Positions 26,666 through 36,307 are shown, counted from the first letter of the stretch. The stretch: 64,000 nucleotides of DNA from Burkholderia catarinensis (GCF_001883705.2 NZ_MDEQ02000025.1:1-64000); one strand, 5' to 3'. Notes: a model not told the origin generated them from the letters alone. Made by a program: numbers and translations.

Positions 26666-27934
26666 TCAGCGGCGGCAGGACGCGAGCGCGTCGCGGGCCT
26701 GGTACGCCGTGTACGTGAGCTGCGCGGCGGCGAGGCCCGCCAGCCCGAACGTGCGCGTGAGCCCGAACGCGGCGAAGCCGTCCGGCACCGGCCGGCCTTC
26801 GGCCAGCGCGGCCGCGAGCGCTTCGCCGGCGACCGTGGTCGGCGCCATCCCGTGGCCGCCGAACGCGATGGCGTGCCACACGCCGTCCGCGTCGCGGCCA
26901 ATCTGCGGCATCTTGTGCCGCGCGTAGCTCATCAGCCCGCCCCACGCGTAGTCGACCTTCACGTCTTCGAGCTGCGGATACACGCGCAGCAGGTCGCGCC
27001 GCAGCAGGCGCGCGATCGCGTCGGGGCCGCGGTCGAGCACGGAGATCCGGCCGCCCCACAGGATGCGCGTGTCCTTCAGCGGGCGGTAGTAGTCGAACGC
27101 GAAACGCGTGTCGTAGATCGCGTACGGCGCGTCGATCGCGTCCGGCAGGCGGGCGCCGAGCGGTTCGGTCGCGATCACGTAGGTCGCGATCGGCAGCACC
27201 GCGCGTTCGATGCGCGGCGACACGCCGCGCGCGTAGCCGCCGCCGGCGAACACGACGTCCTTCGCGCGCACCGCACCCTGCGCCGTGCGCACGACGTACC
27301 CGGCGCCTTCGCGCGCGATGCCGAGCGCGGCCGAGCGCTCGTACACGCGCGCGCCGCCGCACGACGCGGCCGCCGCGACGCCGAGCACGTACTTGAGCGG
27401 ATGGAAGTGGAAGGCGTTCGGCTCGAACAGGCCGCCGTAATAGCGCTGCGTCTTCAACCGCGCGCGCAGCGCGTCCGTCGCGACGGGTTCCCAGTCGACG
27501 TCGAATTCGCTTTTCATCAGCGTGCGCACGCTGTCGAGCCTGGAGGGATCGTCGAACCAGTTCGCGAGCATCACGCCCTGGTCGACGATGTCGCAGTCGA
27601 TTCCGTAGCGCGCGATCCGCGTGCGGATCAGGTCGACCGCATCGACGGTGAGCCGGTACAGCCGGCGCCCTTCGTCGCGGCCGAGCGTGCGCAGCAGGTC
27701 GGCGTTGTCGAGGCTGTAGCCGCCGAACACGAAGCCGCCGTTGCGGCCCGAGGCGCCGAAGCCGACCCGTTCGCTGTCGAGCACGACGACGTCGTGCACG
27801 CCGCGCTCGACGAGGCCGAGCGCCGTGCACAGGCCGGCGAGGCCGCCGCCGACGATGCAGACCTGCGTGTCGATCGTGCCGGTGAGTTGCGGGTAGGGCT
27901 GGCGGGTAACGGTGGCTTCGTAGAAGTTCTGCAT
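26666..27934 (-). CDS. amaA: FAD-dependent amino-acid oxidoreductase, probable L-pipecolate oxidase (AmaA-like)
   Basis: A 422-residue flavoprotein of the D-amino-acid-oxidase fold. The N-terminal dinucleotide site VCIVGGGLAGLCTALGLVERG (residues 25-45) and RVGFGASGRNGG match the PuuB/AmaA group. The C-terminal MPQIGRDADGVWHAIAFGGHGMAPT closes the FAD site. The nearby ALDH7-type dehydrogenase and amino-acid permease suggest oxidation of L-pipecolate to piperideine-6-carboxylate in lysine breakdown. Gamma-glutamylputrescine oxidase is the main alternative, but no other Puu gene is present. Confidence 0.8.
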   Translation of the reverse strand: MQNFYEATVTRQPYPQLTGTIDTQVCIVGGGLAGLCTALGLVERGVHDVVVLDSERVGFGASGRNGGFVFGGYSLDNADLLRTLGRDEGRRLYRLTVDAVDLIRTRIARYGIDCDIVDQGVMLANWFDDPSRLDSVRTLMKSEFDVDWEPVATDALRARLKTQRYYGGLFEPNAFHFHPLKYVLGVAAAASCGGARVYERSAALGIAREGAGYVVRTAQGAVRAKDVVFAGGGYARGVSPRIERAVLPIATYVIATEPLGARLPDAIDAPYAIYDTRFAFDYYRPLKDTRILWGGRISVLDRGPDAIARLLRRDLLRVYPQLEDVKVDYAWGGLMSYARHKMPQIGRDADGVWHAIAFGGHGMAPTTVAGEALAAALAEGRPVPDGFAAFGLTRTFGLAGLAAAQLTYTAYQARDALASCRR

Positions 27935-28027
27935 GCGATTTCGTTGACTCGTAACGGCGGAAAAACGGACGGCGCGCGTCGATCTTGCCTGAACGCGCGC
28001 GTTGCGTCGAATGGAGGTGATCGGGAG

Positions 28028-28061
28028 GTGCCGGCGGCGGCGTTCAGGCGGCCGCCGGCAC
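28028..28061 (-). terminator. Hairpin after the amino-acid permease gene
   Basis: GTGCCGGCGGC at 28028-28038 and GCCGCCGGCAC at 28051-28061 form a perfect 11-bp stem with a 12-nt loop, 11 bp past the permease stop codon. No T-run follows on the minus strand. It may limit read-through into the AmaA-like gene. Confidence 0.55.
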
Positions 28062-28072
28062 GCGGTGCGACG

Positions 28073-29659
28073 TCACGCGCCCGGCGTCGGATTCGCGGGG
28101 CGGGCGAGGTAGCCCGGGCGGGCGGCGTGGGCCGGGGTGTCGGACGTCGGCCCGGGCATGGCGTTGCGCTCGATCCACGGCGCGATCTCCATGTCCTCGT
28201 AGCGGACCAGGCGGCATTTGCGCACGAGCGCGTAGCCGAGCCAGATCACGAGGAAGAACGGGACGCCGATATAGGTCGCGGCGACGCCCACCCAGTCGAT
28301 CTTGTCGCCGAGGAACGCCTGGTAGTCCTGGCCCAGCGCGATGACCGCGCACAGCACGAACGCGAAGATCGGCCCGAACGGGAACCACTTCGAGCGGTAC
28401 GGCAACTGGTCGAGGCGGTAGCCCTGCTTCAGCAGGCCCTTGCGGAACCGGTAATGGCTGATCGCGATGCCGAGCCAGGTGATGAAGCCGGCCATGCCCG
28501 ACGTGTTCAGCAGCCAGAGGTAAACCGTCTTGTCGCCGTACAGCGACGTGAGGAAGCAGAGCGCGCCGATGGCCGTCGTCGCATACAGCGCGTTGCGCGG
28601 CACGCCGCCCGGCGACAGCTTCGCGAACAGCTTCGGCGCGCGGCCTTCGACCGCGAGGTTGTAGAGCATCCGCGTCGACGCGTACATGCCCGAGTTGCCG
28701 GCCGACAGCACGGCCGTCAGGATCACCGCGTTCATCACGCCGGCCGCGACCGCGAGGCCCGCGTGGCGGAACACCAGCGTGAACGGGCTCACGCCGATGT
28801 CGGTCACGTCGCTTTTCAGCAGGCTCGGGTCGGTGTACGGAATCAGCACGCCGATCACGACGATCGCGAACACGTAGAACAGCAGGATGCGCCAGAAGAT
28901 CTGGCTCACCGCGCGCGGGATCGTCGTGCGCGGGTTCTCCGATTCGCCGGCGGCGACGCCGATCATTTCGGTGCCCTGGAACGAGAAGCCCGCGATCATC
29001 GCGACGCCCATCAACGCCGGCAGGCCGCCCGCGAACGGTGCGTCGCCGATCGTGAAGTTGGTCCAGCCCGCGTTCGGGCCGCCCTTCAGAATGCCGAAGA
29101 TCATCAGCAGGCCGACGCCGATGAACGCGACCACGGTGACGACCTTGATCAGCGCGAACCAGTATTCGGCCTCGCCGAAGCCGCGCACCGACAGCGCGTT
29201 GAGCGCGAAGATCAGCACGAGAAAGAGCGCGCTCCACCAGACGCCCGGCACGTGCGGGAACCAGTAATTCATCACGAGTTGCGCGGCGACCAGCTCGACC
29301 GCGAGCGTGACGGCCCAGCTGTACCAGTAGTTCCAGCCGATCGCGAAGCCGAAGCCTTCGTCGACGAACTTCGAGCCGTAGGTCGCGAACGAGCCCGACA
29401 CGGGCATGAACGCGGCCATTTCGCCCAGGCTCGTCATCAGGAAGTAGACCATCAGGCCGATCAGCATGTATGCGGCGATCGCGCCGCCGGGGCCGGCCTG
29501 CGAGATCGATGCGCCGGATGCGACGAACAGGCCCGTGCCGATCGAGCCGCCGATTGCGATCATCCGCAGATGGCGCGCCTGCAGGCTGCGGTGGAGGGAC
29601 GGCTTCGCGGGGCGCGAGCCGGACGAGTCGGGGGAATCGGGGCGGGCATCTGAATGCAT
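28073..29659 (-). CDS. Amino-acid permease of the APC superfamily (LysP-like)
   Basis: A 528-residue protein with about 12 hydrophobic segments. The first block RSLQARHLRMIAIGGSIGTGLFVASGASISQAGPGG is the classical amino-acid-permease signature, followed by GEMAAFMPVSGSFATYG. Length and motifs fit lysine/aromatic amino-acid permeases. Its place beside AmaA- and AmaB-like genes points to lysine or pipecolate as substrate, which is an inference. It is divergent from the dehydrogenase gene across a 647-bp region. The C-terminal tail is Pro-rich and hydrophilic. Confidence 0.9.
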   Translation of the reverse strand: MHSDARPDSPDSSGSRPAKPSLHRSLQARHLRMIAIGGSIGTGLFVASGASISQAGPGGAIAAYMLIGLMVYFLMTSLGEMAAFMPVSGSFATYGSKFVDEGFGFAIGWNYWYSWAVTLAVELVAAQLVMNYWFPHVPGVWWSALFLVLIFALNALSVRGFGEAEYWFALIKVVTVVAFIGVGLLMIFGILKGGPNAGWTNFTIGDAPFAGGLPALMGVAMIAGFSFQGTEMIGVAAGESENPRTTIPRAVSQIFWRILLFYVFAIVVIGVLIPYTDPSLLKSDVTDIGVSPFTLVFRHAGLAVAAGVMNAVILTAVLSAGNSGMYASTRMLYNLAVEGRAPKLFAKLSPGGVPRNALYATTAIGALCFLTSLYGDKTVYLWLLNTSGMAGFITWLGIAISHYRFRKGLLKQGYRLDQLPYRSKWFPFGPIFAFVLCAVIALGQDYQAFLGDKIDWVGVAATYIGVPFFLVIWLGYALVRKCRLVRYEDMEIAPWIERNAMPGPTSDTPAHAARPGYLARPANPTPGA

Positions 29660-30306
29660 GGCGGGTGCTGGGCGCTGTCTCCGGGATTGTTTTTGGCTGC
29701 GAAGCGCAACTCGCCGCCGGCCGCCGGCCTGCCGGCAGCGGTGCCGCGCGGCACCGCTCGGGCGAACCGGGCCGCGACGCGCGTCGCGCTCGCCTGTCGT
29801 CCGGCTCCATGGCGGACGGACGTCGGCGCGCCGGGTGCGGTGCACCTCGACGCGCCCCGATTGTGTGGGGCCCGGGGGGCGCGGGGCAAACGATATTTGG
29901 GAACAGAGTGATGCAACTTTGTCATCAACTCATGGGCCGGCGGGCGAGGCCGGCCGACCCCCGCCGGCGGGCTGCGGCACGTGTCTGGGACACGTCCTGA
30001 TGCGGTCCTGGAAGGGCGGGATTCGTCCAGCCGGGGTGTTGCGTTTTCGGAATGAAGTCGTGAGTTAATATCAATAGCGGCCCGACTTGTGGCCGCCGAC
30101 AATGTGATTCATGGATCGTGCCTCGCGAGGCGAGGGCGCGCCGGCCGGCCGGGGTTTCCGGCGGCGGCGCACGACGATGCGCCGTGCGGCGCACCGGGCT
30201 GGCCGAGGCGCGCATCCGCTTGCACAAGGCGCGCGAACGCGCTCCAATCGAATCACGCGGGCGGCGCTGCCGCCGCACCGATCAATCTGTCCCTGAAGAG
30301 GAAGTG
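29660..30306. other. 647-bp divergent control region between permease and AmaB-like genes
   Basis: No convincing gene lies here. The plus-strand frame open from 30118 into the dehydrogenase gene is Arg/Ala-rich and starts well before a good ribosome binding site. A short inverted repeat, TGATG at 29909-29913 and CATCA at 29923-29927, lies in an AT-richer patch and could be a TetR or other regulator site. TTAATATCAATA near 30065-30076 is promoter-like. Nothing else stands out. Confidence 0.5.
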
Positions 30307-31818
30307 ATGCAATTCAACGACATTCTTGCCGCGCTCGATATCGATCTCGCCCAGTGGAAAGGCAATGCGCTGGCCGCGCGTTCGCCGCTCGACGGCGCGA
30401 CGCTCGCGACGCTGGCCGTCGACACGCCCGCCGACGCCGAGCGCAAGATCGACGCCGCGCACGACGCATTCCTCCAGTGGCGCACCGTGCCGGCGCCGGT
30501 GCGCGGCGAGCTCGTGCGCGTGTTCGGCAACGTGCTGCGCGAGCACAAGGCCGAGCTCGGCCGCCTCGTCACGCTCGAGGCCGGCAAGATCACGTCGGAA
30601 GGCCTCGGCGAAGTGCAGGAAATGATCGACATCTGCGATTTCGCGGTCGGTCTGTCGCGCCAGCTTTACGGCCTCACGATCGCGTCCGAGCGCCCGGGCC
30701 ACCGGATGATGGAAACGTGGCACCCGATCGGCGTGTGCGGCGTGATTTCGGCGTTCAACTTCCCGGTCGCCGTGTGGGCGTGGAATGCGGCGCTTGCGTT
30801 CGTGTGCGGCGATTCGGTCGTGTGGAAGCCGTCCGAGAAGACCCCGCTCACCGCGATCGCCTGCCACGTGCTGCTCGAGAAGGCGATCCGCGAGTTCGAG
30901 AAGACGCATCCGGGCGTCGCGCCGAAGGGCCTGAGCCAGCTGGTGCTCGGCATGCGTGATGTCGGCGAGGTGCTGACGGCGTCGAAGAAGGTGCCGGTCG
31001 TCAGCGCGACGGGCAGCGTGCGGATGGGCCAGGAAGTCGCGAAGGTGCTGAGCCAGCGTCTCGCGCGCGGCATCCTCGAGCTCGGCGGCAACAACGGGAT
31101 GATCGTCGCGCCGAGCGCGGATCTCGACCTCGTCGTGCGCGCGGTCACGTTCGCGGCGGTCGGCACGGCCGGCCAGCGCTGCACGACGCTGCGCCGCCTG
31201 ATCGTGCATCGCAGCCTGGTCGAGCAACTGCTGCCGCGCATCGAGAAGGCCTACACGTCGGTGAAGGTCGGCAACCCGCTTGAAGAAGGCACGCTCGTCG
31301 GCCCGCTGGTCGACCGCGCGTCGTTCGACGCGATGCAGAAGGCGCTGGCCGATGCACGCGAGCAGGGCGGCGAGGTGAAGGGCGGCGAGCGCATCGACAT
31401 CGGCCATGCTGATGCGTACTACGTGCGCCCGGCAATCGTGCGGATGCCGAAGCAATCGTCGGTGGTCGAGCGCGAGACGTTCGCGCCGATCCTGTACGTG
31501 ATGGTGTACGACAACTTCGAAGACGCGATCGACGTGCACAACGCGGTGCCGCAAGGCCTGTCGTCGGCGATCTTCACGAACGACATGCGCGAGGCCGAGC
31601 AGTTCATGTCGGCAGCGGGCAGCGACTGCGGGATCGTCAACGTGAACATCGGCACGAGCGGCGCGGAGATCGGCGGCGCGTTCGGCGGCGAGAAGGAAAC
31701 GGGCGGCGGCCGCGAGTCGGGTTCGGATGCGTGGAAGGCTTATATGCGTCGCGCGACGAATACGATCAACTACAGCCGTCAACTGCCGCTGGCGCAGGGC
31801 GTGAAGTTCGACGTGTGA
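30307..31818 (+). CDS. amaB: ALDH7-family aldehyde dehydrogenase, probable piperideine-6-carboxylate dehydrogenase (AmaB-like)
   Basis: A 503-residue NAD-dependent dehydrogenase of the antiquitin (ALDH7) group. The conserved SAFNFPVAVWAWNAALA, ELGGNNGMIVAP and GTAGQRCTTLRRL (with the catalytic Cys) are all present, as is the C-terminal GGAFGGEKETGGGRESGSDAWK typical of ALDH7. It should oxidise 2-aminoadipate semialdehyde, which is in equilibrium with piperideine-6-carboxylate, to 2-aminoadipate. This follows the AmaA-type reaction. ATG 30307 follows GAAGAGGAAG. Confidence 0.9.
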   Translation: MQFNDILAALDIDLAQWKGNALAARSPLDGATLATLAVDTPADAERKIDAAHDAFLQWRTVPAPVRGELVRVFGNVLREHKAELGRLVTLEAGKITSEGLGEVQEMIDICDFAVGLSRQLYGLTIASERPGHRMMETWHPIGVCGVISAFNFPVAVWAWNAALAFVCGDSVVWKPSEKTPLTAIACHVLLEKAIREFEKTHPGVAPKGLSQLVLGMRDVGEVLTASKKVPVVSATGSVRMGQEVAKVLSQRLARGILELGGNNGMIVAPSADLDLVVRAVTFAAVGTAGQRCTTLRRLIVHRSLVEQLLPRIEKAYTSVKVGNPLEEGTLVGPLVDRASFDAMQKALADAREQGGEVKGGERIDIGHADAYYVRPAIVRMPKQSSVVERETFAPILYVMVYDNFEDAIDVHNAVPQGLSSAIFTNDMREAEQFMSAAGSDCGIVNVNIGTSGAEIGGAFGGEKETGGGRESGSDAWKAYMRRATNTINYSRQLPLAQGVKFDV

Positions 31819-31823
31819 TGCAG

Positions 31824-31888
31824 GGCGCCCGAGCGGGCGCCGCGCATGAGTGGAAAGGGCCGGTTGCCGCGATGCGGCGCCGGCCCTT
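31824..31888. terminator. Two hairpins between convergent amaB-like and MscS-type genes
   Basis: GGCGCCCG at 31824-31831 pairs with CGGGCGCC at 31834-31841. AAGGGCCGG at 31855-31863 pairs with CCGGCCCTT at 31880-31888 around a loop with its own GC complementarity. The second stem ends in AA/TT pairs and is the more likely terminator for both directions. Confidence 0.6.
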
Positions 31889-31924
31889 CGTTCGTCTGCG
31901 CGACGGCCACGCGTGCGAGCCGCG

Positions 31925-34372
31925 TCAAGCGTCTCCCGCTGCCGGCAGGTTCTGCACGACCAGCATCTGCGGGCTCGACAGCGTGATCCCCGCCGCGCGC
32001 AACTGCTTCAGGATCTCGAACAGCAGATCGCTCTTCGTCGAACCGGCGATCCGCGGGCTCGACACGTAGCCCGTCACGCTCAGCGTGATCCCCTCCGGCG
32101 TGAGCTGGCTGAACGTCACCGACGGCGCCGGCTTGTCGAGAATCGCCTCATGCGCGCCATACGCGTCGAGCAGCAGGTCGCGCACCTGCTCGGGATCGGT
32201 ATTCAGCGGGAAGGTCAGCACCAGCGTCGCGACACCCTGTGTGCTGTTGCCCATCGTCACGTTGCGCAGGTTCTGCGAGATCAGTTGCGAGTTCGGCACG
32301 ATCACGGTCGAGCGGTCGCTGAGCTGGATCTCGGTCGCGCGCACGTTGATGCGGCGGATGTCGCCTTCGACGCCCGCGATGCTGATCATGTCGCCCACCT
32401 TCACCGGGCGCTCGGTCAGCAGGATCAGCCCCGACACGAAGTTCTTCACGATCTCCTGCAGGCCGAAGCCGATACCCACCGACAACGCGCTGACGATCCA
32501 CGCGAGGTTGTTCCACCTGACGCCGAGCAGCCCGAGCGTCATCAGCACGAGCAGCACGTAACCGACGTTGGTGAACAGCGTGATCAGCGACACGCGCATC
32601 CCCGTATCCATGCCGAGCGCGGGCATGAATTCGCCGTCGAGCCAGCGGCGCAGCGAGCGCAGCAGGTAGAAGCCGATCGCGAACCCGATCACGGCGTTCA
32701 GGATCCGGTCGGGCATGATGTTCAGGCTCTGCAGCCGCTGGCTGCCGATCATCGCGACCGCACTGTCGAGCAGGTCGCTCGGCGTCGTGCCGAAGCCGCC
32801 CGTCAGCAGCGCGATGGCCGCGATCAGCATCAGCAGGCTCGTGCCGAAACCGGACAGGACCGTGCGGGCCTGGTCGAGGTGCCGGTCTTCGAGCGCGAAC
32901 AGGTGCTTGATCTGCTGGCCCGTCGACAGGTTCGGCGAGAACAGGCTTTCGCTCGCGTCGCGCGTCAACTGGATCAGGATGTAGGTGGCGCACAGCACGA
33001 TCTCGAACCACACGAGCTCGTAGGTGATGAAGCGCGCGACCGTGATATAGCCGATCAGGAGCGCGATCAGCGACGTGACGATCGCCAGCGTGACGCCGGC
33101 ATGGATCAGCCCGGCGAGCGTCGAGCGCTGCTCGGGCGCCTCGCCGGCCGCCGCGAGCACGCTGCGCGCGCGGTTCGAGCGCAGCAGCGACGCGCCGACC
33201 GTCAACGCGACGACGAGCGACACGATGCCGCGACCGAACAGCGTGACCGACAGGCTGGTGTCGACGATCCGGTTGATCGATTCGAGCGTGCCGGAGATCA
33301 GCAGCAGCGCGGCCAGGATGCTGGGGAACGGCTTCATCGCGAGCGCGACGGGATCGGCGAGTGCGGGCAGGCGCCACGACGGATGCTTGGTGCAGAGCAG
33401 CGCGCGGCCGAGCCCGGCGATCAGTGCGCAGGTCGCGGCGAGCTTCGCAAACTGGTCCCACAGATCGGTCAGCGAAGTGGTGAGCTCGTAATGTCGCGCG
33501 ACGGCGAGGTAGAGGATCTGAATGGCAATGGCCGTTGCCAGGAATGTCGACAGCACGGTCGACAGCGCCAGCGCGCTGCGGCGCAAGCGGGTGTGCGGCA
33601 GGCGGTTCAGGGCGATCCATGCGAGCCCGCGCTCGATGAGCCGGCGGCCGCCGAGCCACGCCGCGAACGCGGCGATCAGCAGCAGCGTGGTGATCGCTCG
33701 TTGCCCGGGCACCCAGGACGAGCGCAGCATGTCGAGCATTTCGTTGTCGAAATCATCGAGCCGCTGGCGGTCGTCCGGCGAAACGTGGAACAGCGGCAGC
33801 CAGAACTGCGCGCTGAAGATGCCGCCCGAACGAAATGCGAGCTGGTTCTTCAGCAGGCCGCGATGCAGCTTTGCGAACTGATCGGTCAGGTTCGCGAGGT
33901 TGGTCTTCTGGTCGGTGGCCTGTTTCAGCGCCGCATCGAGCTGCGTCTTGCGCGCGTTCAGCGTCGCCCGCTGTTTCGCGACGGCCGGCGCTTCAGGGGC
34001 GGCGCCCTCGGCGGGCGGCGGGCCGAGCACGTCGAGTTGGGCCTGGATCTGCGCGCGTTGCGGAGCGAGATCGCTCTGCAGCTTCGCGACATCGGTGCTC
34101 AGCTCCTGCGTCGCATCGCCGAGCGCATCCAGCTCCTTGCTGTTGGACGCGGTCGAGGTCTGCTGCTTGATGCGATCCAGTTCGGCCTGCATCTGCTTGA
34201 GCTGCGCGACGGCATCGCTCGGCGAGATGGCCGGGACGGTCGCGCCGACGCCGCTCGCGATCGAGTCGGATGCGGCTGCCGGAAACGCGGACGCGGACGC
34301 GATCGCCGCGAACTGCAGCAGCGCGATCAGCGCGATCCGGCGGGCGTACGGGGATAGTCGTTGTATGAACAT
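31925..34372 (-). CDS. DUF3772/MscS-type mechanosensitive channel
   Basis: An 815-residue protein. A signal peptide spans about residues 1-30 (ending ASASAFPAAA). A periplasmic coiled-coil-rich region follows (about 45-185, with DAVAQLKQMQAELDRIKQQ), of the DUF3772 type. About eleven membrane segments lie beyond it. The MscS pore and beta domain occupy the last third, with VSALSVGIGFGLQEIVKNFVSG and LLTERPVKVGDMI. Large channels of this type release solutes on osmotic downshock. ATG 34372 was chosen because it begins the signal peptide; the frame upstream is not protein-like. It is divergent from an MFS gene. Confidence 0.92.
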   Translation of the reverse strand: MFIQRLSPYARRIALIALLQFAAIASASAFPAAASDSIASGVGATVPAISPSDAVAQLKQMQAELDRIKQQTSTASNSKELDALGDATQELSTDVAKLQSDLAPQRAQIQAQLDVLGPPPAEGAAPEAPAVAKQRATLNARKTQLDAALKQATDQKTNLANLTDQFAKLHRGLLKNQLAFRSGGIFSAQFWLPLFHVSPDDRQRLDDFDNEMLDMLRSSWVPGQRAITTLLLIAAFAAWLGGRRLIERGLAWIALNRLPHTRLRRSALALSTVLSTFLATAIAIQILYLAVARHYELTTSLTDLWDQFAKLAATCALIAGLGRALLCTKHPSWRLPALADPVALAMKPFPSILAALLLISGTLESINRIVDTSLSVTLFGRGIVSLVVALTVGASLLRSNRARSVLAAAGEAPEQRSTLAGLIHAGVTLAIVTSLIALLIGYITVARFITYELVWFEIVLCATYILIQLTRDASESLFSPNLSTGQQIKHLFALEDRHLDQARTVLSGFGTSLLMLIAAIALLTGGFGTTPSDLLDSAVAMIGSQRLQSLNIMPDRILNAVIGFAIGFYLLRSLRRWLDGEFMPALGMDTGMRVSLITLFTNVGYVLLVLMTLGLLGVRWNNLAWIVSALSVGIGFGLQEIVKNFVSGLILLTERPVKVGDMISIAGVEGDIRRINVRATEIQLSDRSTVIVPNSQLISQNLRNVTMGNSTQGVATLVLTFPLNTDPEQVRDLLLDAYGAHEAILDKPAPSVTFSQLTPEGITLSVTGYVSSPRIAGSTKSDLLFEILKQLRAAGITLSSPQMLVVQNLPAAGDA

Positions 34373-34841
34373 GGAATGCTTACGATTTGCCGACAGTGCC
34401 GGTTGCCGAAAGGCGTCCGGAAGCCGGTAGTTGGCCCGGTAGCATGTTACCGGGGCGCGGAACGCGTGGTTGTACCGATTGCGCCCGTCGTTCGCGGCGG
34501 TTCCTGCGGCGCGCGGCCCGGCGAAACGGCGCGCCGGGCCCGTACCGTCGGGCCGGTGCCGCCGGGCGCGGAGGGGCGGACGGTACCGGGTTGCCGCTTT
34601 GAGTGTTTCCCGTACCCGACAGACGGTTACGCAAGTTACACAATATCCGGCGCGAAAACGGGCGCCGAATCGGTTCGGTGCCCGGAATGTGGCGGGCCTG
34701 TTGTCGCGTTGCCGATATCGGGGTCGGTGCGCACATGCGCCGGACGGGCGTGTCGGTACAATGCAGCGATTCGCCCGACGGCGGCTCGACGGTCGCCGGA
34801 CAACAACACACAACACGACACGATCAGGAGACGCGCCCAAG
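34373..34841. other. 469-bp divergent intergenic region with two inverted repeats
   Basis: No gene is seen. CCCGGTA at 34435-34441 and TACCGGG at 34448-34454 form a perfect 7-bp repeat with a 6-bp spacer, 63 bp upstream of the MscS-type start; it could be an operator or a hairpin. GTACCGTC at 34542-34549 and GACGGTAC at 34579-34586 form a second, wider repeat. The MFS gene has an AGGAG site at 34826-34830, about 11 bp before its ATG. Confidence 0.45.
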
Positions 34842-36260
34842 ATGGCCTCAACGGACAGCCTTTCGCAGGCACCTGCCCAATCCCAAACCATCGACCCCGG
34901 CTCCATCTCGGCCCGCCTCGACCGCCTGCCGCCCACGCGCACCGTGTGGAAGCTTGTCGTGCTGCTGAGCCTCGGCTTCTTCTTCGAACTCTACGACCTG
35001 CTCTACAGCGGCTACGTCGCGCCCGGCCTCGTGAAAAGCGGCATCCTGTCGGCGACGACGCACGGCCTGTTCGGCACCACGGGTGTCGCGAGCTTCATCG
35101 CCGCGCTGTTCTCCGGGCTCTTCATCGGCACGATCGCGTGCGGCTTTCTCGCCGACCGATTCGGCCGCCGCGCGATCTTCACGTGGTCGCTGCTGTGGTA
35201 CACCGCTGCCAACGTCGTGATGGCGTTCCAGGACACCGCGGCCGGGCTGAACTTCTGGCGCTTCGTCGTCGGTCTCGGCCTCGGCGTCGAGATGGTGACG
35301 ATCGGCACGTACATCTCCGAACTCGTGCCGAAGCAGATCCGCGGCCGCGCATTCGCATGCGAGCAGGCGGTCGGGTTCGTCGCGGTGCCGGTGGTCGCGT
35401 TCCTCGCTTACCTGCTCGTGCCGCACGCACCGTTCGGCCTCGACGGCTGGCGCTGGGTCGTGCTGATCGGCGCGCACGGCGCGCTGTTCGTATGGTGGAT
35501 TCGCCGCGAACTGCCGGAAAGCCCGCGCTGGCTCGCGCAGCAGGGCCGGGTCGAAGAAGCCGACCGCATCATGCGCGTGCTCGAGGCGAAGGTCGAAGCC
35601 GAATACGGACGGCCGCTGCCGCCGCCCGCGCCGGCCGAGCCCGTGCCGCCGCGCGGCAGCTTCCGCGACATGTGGGTGCCGCCGTATCGCCGCCGCACGA
35701 TCATGATGACGATCTTCAACGTGTTCCAGACGGTCGGCTTCTACGGTTTCGCGAACTGGGTGCCGACGCTGCTGATCAAGCAGGGCATCACGATCACGTC
35801 GAGCCTGATGTATTCGAGCGTGATCGCGCTCGCGGCACCGATCGGCCCGCTGATCGGCCTCGTGATCGCCGACCGCTTCGAGCGCAAGTCGGTGATCGTC
35901 GCGATGGCGGCGGCGATCGTCGTCTGCGGGCTGCTGTTCAGCCAGACGACGGTGGGCGCATTCCTGATCGTGCTCGGCATCGGCCTCACGCTCGCGAGCA
36001 ACATCATGTCGTACAGCTTCCATGCGTACCAGGCCGAACTGTTCCCGACGTCGATCCGCGCGCGGGCCGTCGGCTTCGTCTATTCGTGGAGCCGCTTCTC
36101 GGCGATCTTCTCGTCGTTCGTGATCGCGGCCGTGCTGAAGGGCTTCGGTACCTTCGGCGTGTTCGCGTTCATCGCGGGCGCGATGGTGATCGTGATGGCC
36201 GCGATCGGGTTCATGGGGCCGCGCACGAAGGGCATCGCGCTCGAAACCATCTCGAAGTAG
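34842..36260 (+). CDS. MFS transporter, sugar/organic-acid (SP or AAHS-like) family
   Basis: A 472-residue inner-membrane protein with 12 hydrophobic segments. FLADRFGRRAIFTWSL carries the first loop signature, and ELVPKQIRGRAFACEQ and ELPESPRWL match the sugar-porter and aromatic-acid symporter groups. SYSFHAYQAELFPTSIRARAVGF is the second-half counterpart. Substrate is unknown; polyols, sugars or organic acids are all possible. The frame is open upstream to 34470, but that part is Arg-rich and non-membrane. A very strong hairpin follows the stop codon. Confidence 0.88.
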   Translation: MASTDSLSQAPAQSQTIDPGSISARLDRLPPTRTVWKLVVLLSLGFFFELYDLLYSGYVAPGLVKSGILSATTHGLFGTTGVASFIAALFSGLFIGTIACGFLADRFGRRAIFTWSLLWYTAANVVMAFQDTAAGLNFWRFVVGLGLGVEMVTIGTYISELVPKQIRGRAFACEQAVGFVAVPVVAFLAYLLVPHAPFGLDGWRWVVLIGAHGALFVWWIRRELPESPRWLAQQGRVEEADRIMRVLEAKVEAEYGRPLPPPAPAEPVPPRGSFRDMWVPPYRRRTIMMTIFNVFQTVGFYGFANWVPTLLIKQGITITSSLMYSSVIALAAPIGPLIGLVIADRFERKSVIVAMAAAIVVCGLLFSQTTVGAFLIVLGIGLTLASNIMSYSFHAYQAELFPTSIRARAVGFVYSWSRFSAIFSSFVIAAVLKGFGTFGVFAFIAGAMVIVMAAIGFMGPRTKGIALETISK

Positions 36261-36270
36261 CGAGTGGTTG

Positions 36271-36307
36271 CGCACGCATGCCGCACGGTTCGTGCGGCAT
36301 GCGTGCG
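36271..36307 (+). terminator. Very long perfect hairpin after the MFS gene
   Basis: CGCACGCATGCCGCAC at 36271-36286 and GTGCGGCATGCGTGCG at 36292-36307 form a perfect 16-bp stem with the 5-nt loop GGTTC, 10 bp past the stop codon. No T-run follows, so it may act as an RNA-stabilising or Rho-assisted 3' end rather than a classical terminator. Confidence 0.65.

Noticed and set aside
26597..29653. Plus-strand open frame of 1018 codons antisense to the AmaA-like and permease genes
   Set aside because: Both genes it opposes have clear domain motifs. The antisense product is Arg/Glu/His-rich and featureless.
30118..30306. N-terminal extension of the AmaB-like dehydrogenase
   Set aside because: Arg/Ala-rich and atypical; ATG 30307 has a good ribosome binding site and gives the normal ALDH7 start.
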